Shown here: in pieces, positions 55,708-64,000 of the stretch
Layout of the letters: every line of letters starts with the position of its first letter
Position numbering within the stretch: the first letter of the stretch is position 1
Source of the DNA: Cranoglanis bouderius
Taxonomy: Eukaryota; Chordata; Actinopteri; Siluriformes; Cranoglanididae
Length of the DNA: 64,000 bases
NCBI GenBank assembly: GCA_023630585.1
Contig: CM042552.1
Location: 20,177,569 to 20,241,568, forward strand
Direction of reading: 5' to 3'
Translations under genes and position numbers: made by a program
Notes under the pieces: model-generated
Seen by the model: the letters and a program-made list of their open reading frames with translations, nothing else
The model's database searches: none
What the model was told of the DNA's origin: nothing

Positions 55708-58700
55708 GATTAATTTGAAGGCCCCTTTTCACCCAAAGCCCTGGTATACAACAAAGTTAGCCAATACAAAAGTCCAGCCATGCCAAAAAACATCAATTCC
55801 CTTTTGATGTCAAGTTTTTACTTCAACATTTAGACATGGCTTGCTTTTATTTAAAACTGGTTTTCACAAAGAGATATCTGCAGATTCCACTGACTCCATT
55901 GACTCCAATGTTGCAGATTCCACTGACTCTATTGACTCCAATGTACAGTGAAAAGCTACCTTTTCCACTCAATGCACGGATCACAATGGACCACCAATGG
56001 CTGTCTAGCCTTAGTTAGGAGGAGAGGTGTGTGTGGCACTGTGGCCATACTTAAGCATTGGCTATGGGGGGACAGAAGAGTTACAGGTATAGCTCAGGGC
56101 TTTTCATGAAGTGGTTTAGATGCAATTTGTAAAAGTAATTTGTAAAAATTTGTATACCTACAAAACTATCCACAATAGCTCTTAGCATTAGGCTTCATAG
56201 TTCCTATGAATATATTGTAAATGAAATACTGAGAATACTGATGAAATGCTTTATGTTTGAGTTATGGCAAAAGGAACACTCACAAAACTGAAGATCTGTC
56301 AGTTGTTACCTGTTTTGTTTGTAACTGTGTACAAGTAAACCTTGATTCCTTAGAACAGATGACAGCAGATACCACTATTACCTCACCCAAACAGGATTCA
56401 GTTCAAATAAAGCATCGAGCCAGGGTTATCTTGGAGCATCAGGGTGGTGTTCAGAATTTTCCTGAACACAGGTTAGGCAGGCACAACTGCCAAGCTTCTT
56501 TAATCTGATTATTAGATGCCTTACAACTAAAGCATTTGCTGCAAATGAAACTATACCTGATCCTGGATTTAGTTTACTCTGTTTACCATAAACTTGGAAT
56601 CGACCAAACAAGTATGTAGCTTTAATAGAAGTTAACCCTCCTGTTACATATATACATAATCGTCATCTAGTTGCATAGCTGAGGGGTTTGAGGATGCATC
56701 AGGATTTTTGAAATAAGGATACTCTAGGCATATATCCAGATCCAGAAATCTGGATGTAAATATTATTCATTTGAAATACATTTTACTAATAAAATGGGCC
56801 TAGCCACAAGAAGTCTACTCAATTATTTTAATCTCAGTGGTTAAGAAGTTGGGCTACCGATCGGAAGGTCGTGAGTTCAAATCCCAGCACCGCCAAGCTG
56901 CCACTGTTGGGCACTTGAGCAAGGCCCTTAACCCTCAACTGCTCCCCGGGCGCAGCAGCAAAAATGTCTGCCCACTGCTCCGGGTGTGTTCACGGTTTGT
57001 AGTGTGTGTGTTCTAATGTGTGCACTAACTTGGATGGGTTAAATGCAGAGGACAAATTCCAAGTATGGGTTACCATACATTGGCCTTTACATGTCACTTT
57101 CACTTTCAAGTTGTAATTGTTGAAGACTTCAATATAAATTTCTATCATCTACAAGAACAGTGTTTGTGTCTATATTAGTTTCAGTCAATCATAACATAAC
57201 AGGACCTAGTCCTTTTTGTGGAAACACCATCAATTTAATAGTGAATAGTTTAATAATTACACAACTGAAAAAGCACTGGTTAAAGAAGTAAATGACCTAC
57301 TACTGGTCTCCAATCAGGGTTGTGTCTCCTCCCTTGTGTTGATTCATCTCATTGTGGCTTTTAATACGATAGATCATAATATTCTCCTAGACAACATGGA
57401 AAATTTCGTTGGGGTTTAAGGACGGCTCTCAGCTGACTGTTATCAGTTTGTAAACGTTAATGGTGCCCTCTCTATGAATACAATTATAAAATGTGTTCAG
57501 CTCTGCCATGGGTATGTCTATAACTTTGCATGAGAGCTCATACTTGCAAAATGCACTGGAATGCTTTCATGCTCAATGTTCTGTGACAGAAAAAAAAAAC
57601 TTTAAGTAAAGAATCTTGAAATTCCTGCTCATGGCAAGGCAGTAAACAATGTAAACATTGTATAGAAGATAGAAAGCTTGCCAGAAAATTCCACAGGACT
57701 TGCGTCTTGTTTTCCAGTGTTCCAGTTGCAATATGAATATGAATACAGATACGAATATTTGGTGCATTAACCAAATACAGATACAGATAGTGGCATGGGT
57801 TTATATACAGAGTTTGGAAGCTCACAAAAGAATTTAAAATAAATTTCTTATATTTAAAATTTAAATCACAGTCACATTTCATTAAATAAAATTACATTTT
57901 ATTTCTGTGGTGTCTTAAATAAAAATTCAAATCTCGAAAATACAGATTGGGCTGAATCATCCTGGATTCCCAGGGAAAAGTTAGATGCTTTCAAAGTTAT
58001 CAACCTCAGTATTTAGTCAATCACTGTCATCAGCCATGGTTGTGCCAGGACTGTTACTTGAGGTGAGATGAGGAGAGGAGGAGAGAAAGTTTAAAAGATA
58101 TTCAAAGGAAAAATACAACATCTGTTTGATGGACCTTGATCTCATGAAGAAATTTGATTAATGTGGTTGAATTCTGGTCAAGTCCCTCTAATAATTTACG
58201 TTATAGCAGCTACAGTCGTTCTATCACTGCATGTATGTGTGTTTAATTTATGCATAAAATGTAGCTGCATTTCCAGCTCCAGTTCCACACTCCCATGTGG
58301 AGTTTCATGTGTCCATTCTTGTTTCCACCAGGTTCTTCAGTTTCCTCCCTTTGGCTATGATAAATTGCCACTAGCTGTGCAGGAGTTGCGAGCATAGTGT
58401 TCTGTGGTGACCTACAGTAGGTTACTGACCAGGGTGCATTCCAGCCTTGCGGCCATCGTACCTGGGATAGGCTCCGGATCCACCACGACCCTGACCAGGA
58501 TAAAGCGTGTAAGATGAATAAATAAATAAATGAATGCGTTTTGTGTCCATAATTCATAAAGTTTATTTATCATACTTCCACATACTCTCAATATGCTTTA
58601 CATGGAAGAGGTCTCCAAGGATCATTTCACCAGGGTCAAACACATTAGCCAGTTGAGCATGTACACAAAATAACTCGAATGTTACATAGATTTATTATTT

Positions 58701-59210
58701 TTTTTTTAATTTATTATTTTTTTACAGGATATAAGGTTTAACTCTCTAATGTCCACCTTTAGCAGAATTAATTAAACATGATAAAGGATTGTCATAAAAC
58801 TAAAATTACCAACATGGAGAGTTGATAGAAATATTGCTCTGCAATTATATAACACATATACACTAAATGATGTTCTTTTGGCCGCTATTGTCTTGACTGC
58901 AAGCTCTCTCCAATGGGCCAATGCATATGCAAAACATAAAATCATAAAAACATCATCTCATTTTGCATCTTAAACACAAATACCCAGACCCACACCCCCA
59001 CACACACACCCTAAACTCTGTCACACAAACACACAGAGGGCTGTATTCAGAGTTGAGTGTGGATTTAATATTGAAATTGCTCATTCAGACCACAGACGTA
59101 AGAACAGAATCACATTACAAGAGTTATGCACATGGAGCGGAGTTTGCCTAATACGATTACGGTTACGATTTTTTTTTTTTGCATCTTAATCAGAGAGACT
59201 GCTTAACTTG

Positions 59211-60298
59211 AGGAGTGAATTTTTTCATTCATAAAATTAGGACTTATCTTAAAGTGAGCTTATCCTTGAGCATGTTTTCTTTACTGGAGAGCACATCGAA
59301 TTAACAAAAACACTATCATCAGTTTATTTCTTTGACAAATCAAAATAACAAATAAAAAAGCATGATGAAATCATCTACATCTTGTGCGCACATTAAGAGT
59401 ATCTCGTTAAGTTGTGCACACGATTAACTGTCAGAGCACGATATAAAAATAAAACGCAAAATGATGCGAACGCGCTGGATCAAGTGCTATTCTATAAACT
59501 GCTGAATAATGAGTGCAAAGTTGTTGTTGTTTTTTTTTTGGTTTTTTTTAGTTTTATAGGTTGTCTAGATGCAATTGAAAAACCGATCTCTGATGCTTCT
59601 ACTCAAGAAAAATCTGGCAACCTCAGAGGCATAAACTACACACAGGGGATTTGAACAATCTGAATGGCGCACACTTACGCAGGTGCATAACTCAGCTCTG
59701 AATATGAGTAACTTTCCCTGCATGAATTCTGGACTCTGAATACGGCCCATAATTCTCGTTCACATTAATCGGGACTGAAGGGGTGCTTGTTGCATTCCAA
59801 ATCCTACTCTGTAATCTATATGTCACATTTACACTACATCACGCAGCATCTATAAATGATAAATTATAATTTACACCGCTCTATCTGCAGGAAATTGGGA
59901 TTTGTCGATGCAGAAAGTACACAACCACATTCACACGCACAAACAACTACAGTGACAACATAAGGATCACAATATCTCAGCTTTTTTTTGCTTTAAAATA
60001 TGGATTCAAAGGGGAACTCATTAAATGGCTTGCCGTACTTTTGTTTTTGCTTTTCTTAGCTAGCTAGCTAGCAATGTTCTTCGACCTTTAGCGTATTCCT
60101 TAACATATCAATCAGGTTTTTTTTTTTTTTTTTTCAAATTGTGTCCCGTGTTCCCCTTTGAAATCGGAGTTATCGCCAAACCTTGTATCCGGCTTCACAT
60201 TAAAGCACAAAAATGGTGATTCCAATTATTATTGAAAAATGAACACACAAATGTCGATCGCCAGTGAAGGAAAGCCCAAACATAGTACACACATAGAA

Positions 60299-60330
<32 letters not shown>

Positions 60331-60688
60331 TCTGACACATTGCTAGCGTTTCTCGACCTTAACAATGTTTAAATAATTTGTTAGCATTTAATTGTGCTTA
60401 TCTCTGGAAGCAGCATGAGAGCAGTCTGTACATCCTGGCTCCAAAATCTTACATCCACCAAACGTCAGGATTTAACATTTTAAACCCAAGATCTCTGCTC
60501 TCCAGAAGGTCCATAACTTTTATCCTTGATAAGACCAACAAATGAATGTTTATCATATCGTTTATTGTAATTCCTCTTGGTTTCGTTTATTCATTAAAGC
60601 GTGGCTTTACACGGATCAGGCGCTCAGATGAAGACGATGCTGTGCTTTTCTGTCTACGATTTATTCTGTGCTTTTTTTTTTTTCTTCT
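59211..60688. other. Single-copy 3' flank and probable 3' UTR of caskin1
   Basis: No coding exon seen. Several TTTATT sequences (for example near 60,558 and 59,320) would be AATAAA on the minus strand and could end caskin1 transcripts. A (CA)n tract is at 60,299-60,324, a poly(T) run near 60,118-60,134 and a short GCTA run near 60,057-60,074. Positions 59,235-59,304 are repeated at the window start. Confidence 0.5.
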
Positions 60689-63529
60689 TCAATCCAGCAT
60701 GGCGTCCAACTGGTCAGCGAGGTCATCAAACATGCTTCCGATGTCGTCGAGAATGTTGACTGTGCTTTTATTCTCCACTGCAGAACTGGAACACAAGCGA
60801 GAGAAACAACGGGGGGAATTTCAAAATATTTATTCATTTTAATTAGTATCAAATAATATTTATTAATTGTAATATTGAATGATGAATAAAAAAATACTTG
60901 TCTTCAGTCATGATCCTTTCCTCTACAACCTCCAGTGCTGCAGCTAAGGAGGCACTGGTTTCATCCAGCCTTAGCTGGTTTATTTCTTCTTCCCCATGAA
61001 GTCTGGCTTCATCCGATGTTCTGGCATTTGGTGCCCCCTGTCGAATTTCCTCTGCAGTTACACCGCCATCTTCTGTTGTGCTCTCGAGCTCTCCCTCGAT
61101 CGGCATCTGTCTGGCCACACCCACTTTCCTGCGCCTCATCAGCACCTGCTCCGATCCCTCTGTGAGCCTTGTGACCTCGTTGGAAGTTCCCATCTCTTGC
61201 CCCTTAATCACTGCTACCTCCTTCCTTTGTCTCTTCTGCTCGTTATCCTCGTTGTGTTTTTCCACCTCTCGTGGCTCTGCCTCACAAGGGCTGGGAATGT
61301 CCACTGACAGCCCTGCCATGGAAGATCTTGGGGGTTTGACCGGGGCAGATCCGCACCCAGGGGTAGAAGGAGTTTGTGGGGTTTGTGGGCTCTGAGCGGG
61401 AGATGTCAAAGGTCGTGGGGACAAAGTGTGAGATTCTGCTGATTTCGGGGTCGGGGTTGATGGACTGAGTATAGGATGTTCCACTTGCTCGGGGAGAACA
61501 GTAGATGAGTGTGGGTGTGTGTTTAGGTCACTGGGTGGGGTAAATGTGTGTGTTGGCAAGGGCTTCATTTTGATTGGTTTAGGAAGCGTAGGAGGAGGGC
61601 TTGGCTTTGGAGACACAGGCGGTGGAACTCTTTTGACCTCCACTAAAGAGACAAAAACATCAGGGAGAAAATTATGTATATATACATAAGGTATATAATC
61701 TAATTCAAAAGTATCATAAATAATGTTATGTGCTTAAAGATAGTTATGTCCGACAAAATATTTTAAAGACTAGGAGTGAAAAAATTCACTTTGAGGTAAT
61801 TTCTGCACTTTCAGCATGTGTTTAAGGCTGGTTTAGCAATTTCTCAGGAATTATTATCCCTGTTAATTTAGCAATACCTGTGTGTTGGTTCTCCGGTCCT
61901 GGAAGTGGGACTCTTCTGGTTGGGGTGGGAGGCTCAGGCTTCCTGTGGCCCAGAGCTGGTTTGGGGGAAACTGGGGGCTTCAGTGTTCGCCTGAAATCGT
62001 CGCTCATATCGTTTTCCCGATATACATTTTCCACCTCTGATATAGGTCTTACACAAACAGCAGCATCTGCCGCATTTGCAGCTACATCATCCCTCTGAGT
62101 GGGCGCTATTACCTTTGGCCGTCGTCTCACAGTGCTGGTCTCGGTGAGCTGGAACCTCTCACTGCTCGAGTCGTGAGGTGTGCGGGGCCGCCTCAAGGTC
62201 GCCGTGGCATCCACACGTGACCACTCTTCTTGAGTGAACATGGAGCGGGGGCGGGGCTCTGGGGTTCGTCTCACAGGGAGTGTTTCCATTGGTTCATCAG
62301 GAATTCGCAGAGATTTGGTAACTTCGCCTCGTTCGGTGCCATCTTGCTGTGCAATGGGGTTCTCGTAGTCAGTTAAGGGGCCGCTGATGGTGCGACGGCG
62401 ACTCTGGATCTCTTCGTCTGAACTCAGAGAGTCACGGTTTCGTCTGAGGATGTCCGGGCTCGCCTGGAGAACAGGGCAAATATATAAATGTAGCAATTCA
62501 TAACCTTAACTATGGAGATAGTCAATTCACAACAATTTAACTTATTATCTCATTACCCATATAAACCATATGTTAACAAAAAGATGAGGGAATGTGTCAG
62601 GAACGTAAATATACGTATAAAAAAAAAACCTAAACAAACCAGTGTGCGTCCTATTCTTATCTGTTCATTCTGAATAATGTATTCATATTCGGTTATATCT
62701 CATGGATATGTTGTTTGATTTCATAAAAACAGTGTTACCTGTAAGTAATTCCTGCTAGCACTTTTGGCTCTGCCTCCTAATGTGGACATTTCTAGCATGG
62801 CAGCGATGTCTCGAACACTTCCTCCTAAAACCCCTGATTCGGATGCAGGACCACAGTCGCTACGGCGGCGTTCTCTGTATGTCACGCTTAGAAACGAATC
62901 ACAAGGCTCGTCTTGGTTAACCCCGCCCTCGTTTGGCAGGTTTCCCGTGGAGATTGAGGAGCAAGAGCGCTTTGGTGGTGTTGGGGGGCGCGTCTTCCTG
63001 CGAGGTCGTGTCGTGGCAAAGGACTGGCTACGGTTTACTCCTCCAACATCCAGGGAGGACACACTACGGTTGGCTCCACCCACCGTGGCATATTTCATGG
63101 ATGTGTCTGGGAAGGGCGGGTCTTTCCGTCTGGGTAAAGGAGGTGTTCCGTCTTCATCTTCCTCAGCTGCGCTTTCTTGGGGAAGGCAGAGCAACGGGAC
63201 TGGGCGGGCTTGAGAATTCAAGCGAGGGGAGGAGCTTTTTACTTTCGTAGGTGTATGTGGTGGCGTGTGGGCTGGACTGTTGCATGACACAGGCTTTTTT
63301 AGAGGAGGCGGAGCATTTGCTCGCTGTATACCACGCCCCTGGGTGGTGTGCCGTGGAGAGCCACGCCCTTCCATTCCTCGGCGTGTCCTTGGAGCAGGGG
63401 TGGATTCTGGAACAGCTTGGTGTTTCAAAGTTGTACTTTCATCTGATTGCCTTGCCTTACTGTCAGTGTCCTTCTCTTTCGGAGGCTCTCCCAGACGGTT
63501 AACGGCTAACATTAACTTCTTCTGATGTC
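60689..63529 (-). CDS. caskin1: Caskin-1, C-terminal coding exons (partial at window edge)
   Basis: Four exons on the minus strand: 63,529-62,739 (791 bp), 62,463-61,878 (586), 61,642-60,898 (745) and 60,785-60,689 (97, stop TGA), all GT-AG and in phase, giving about 738 C-terminal residues. The first begins HQKKLMLAVNRLGE, the end of the second SAM domain. A long Pro/Ser/Arg-rich tail follows (RRRTISGPLTD, LKPPVSPKPALGH, RRVPLPGP, PPPVSPKPSPPPTLPKPIK), then a helical LDETSASLAAALEVVEERI segment. The protein closes with NILDDIGSMFDDLADQLDAM, the conserved caskin C-terminal domain. Caskins are neuronal scaffold proteins that bind CASK, with N-terminal ankyrin repeats, SH3 and two SAM domains; those parts lie outside the window. 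CASKIN1 rather than CASKIN2 is chosen from the order of these motifs. Single copy here and intact. Confidence 0.9.
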
Positions 63530-64000
63530 CTGCAGGGCAAAGGAATTAATGAAAAATACTTAATATGGTTAAATATATTAAAGGATATATTAAACCACTG
63601 AGCACTGGAGACTCCTTCCACAAATGAATGTCTCATCACAAAAATACTGAGCCATATCAATGATTACAGACATTTTTAATCTGTTTATGTGAAGCATCCA
63701 CCATACAAATCACCATTTAAACGATAACGTATTAAAACGAGGCCATTAATAAAAAAAAAACTTTGCAGACCTACTATCAACTGGACCTTCTGATCAAACA
63801 TGGTGATTGACAATATATTACAGATAGAGATTTGATTAAAGAACACAAAAGTATTGCTTTAAGCCAGTGGTCACCAACCCTCCTCGAGATCTACCTTCCT
63901 GCAGGGTTCATCTTCCAACCAAAATCTAACACATCTATTTTAGTTGATCAAGAACGTCTCAAGGCAATGATTAAATGGTCAGGTGGGTACGATTAAAGAT
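63530..64000. other. Caskin1 intron, with dispersed repeat at its right end
   Basis: Intronic DNA. From about 63,862 a phrase common in dispersed fish repeats appears (CCAGTGGTCACCAACCCTCC, then GAGATCTACCTTCCTGCAGG). No exon seen before the window ends. Confidence 0.5.

Larger units (their letters stand above)
52416..59210. repeat. Duplicated segment X, copy 3
   Basis: Near-identical to 69-6,969. It keeps the Tc1 end with its outer tip (from about 52,371), the unrecognised frame (52,832-53,137), the full Tc1 element, the LINE tail, the SINE (56,832-57,110) and the short repeat (about 58,409-58,539). It ends at CTTAACTTG (59,210), where caskin1-side unique DNA begins. It separates the IFI44-like array from caskin1. 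Confidence 0.9.

Noticed and set aside
62764..63213. 149-codon plus-strand frame over caskin1
   Set aside because: Antisense shadow of a GC-rich caskin1 exon, whose minus-strand frame matches the family and its splice phases.
1..64000. CRISPR arrays, riboswitches, prokaryotic operons, phage
   Set aside because: Genes are intron-split with vertebrate families, and the only short tandem repeats are microsatellites and a minisatellite.

Overview
The window is genomic DNA of a ray-finned fish. Genes are intron-split with GT-AG junctions. The repeats are those of teleost genomes: Tc1-like transposons, RTE-type and L2/Rex1-type LINE tails, tRNA-derived SINEs, Ty3/gypsy LTRs and long (CA)n, (CT)n and (TATC)n tracts. 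A catfish-like species is possible, but the sequence alone does not fix it. There is no prokaryotic gene, CRISPR array or recognisable RNA gene.

The host content is of two kinds. On the right (60,689-63,529, minus strand) are the last four coding exons of a caskin1 gene, which continues beyond the window. The rest is an array of interferon-induced IFI44-like GTPase genes, all on the minus strand. One is complete (E, 48,777-51,507, seven coding exons, 317 codons). The others are broken: C (39,470-43,146) lacks the GTPase-core exons. B2 (32,658-36,189) has all seven exons but a ruined P-loop and a stop. B1 (16,948-18,123) is a 3' half. A1 (7,903-10,047) and A2 (23,560-25,697) are 5' halves. D (about 44,378-44,520) is a decayed last exon. 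Perfect GAAANNGAAA interferon-response elements lie 0.5-1.1 kb upstream of the start codons of A1, A2, C and E.

The layout is dominated by recent duplication. A unit of about 17 kb (1,715-18,676) is followed head-to-tail by a near-identical copy (18,677-34,386). The join runs from B-gene intron DNA straight into the middle of a Tc1 element. A third, partial copy (52,416-59,210) repeats 69-6,969. The first 70 bases of the window repeat 59,235-59,304, so another unit probably lies to the left. The copies differ by scattered substitutions, microsatellite lengths, two deletions in unit 2 (281 bp and about 1.03 kb) and a 36-bp minisatellite in an LTR that goes from two to three repeats.

The duplication puts a 5' half (A2) directly upstream, on the minus strand, of a 3' half (B1). 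Their splice phases match, so the join could make a chimeric IFI44-like mRNA. Four LTR insertions, each with an identifiable 5-bp target duplication (three solo LTRs, one of them present twice by duplication, plus a 5'-deleted chromovirus), and several DNA transposons fill the spaces between genes.
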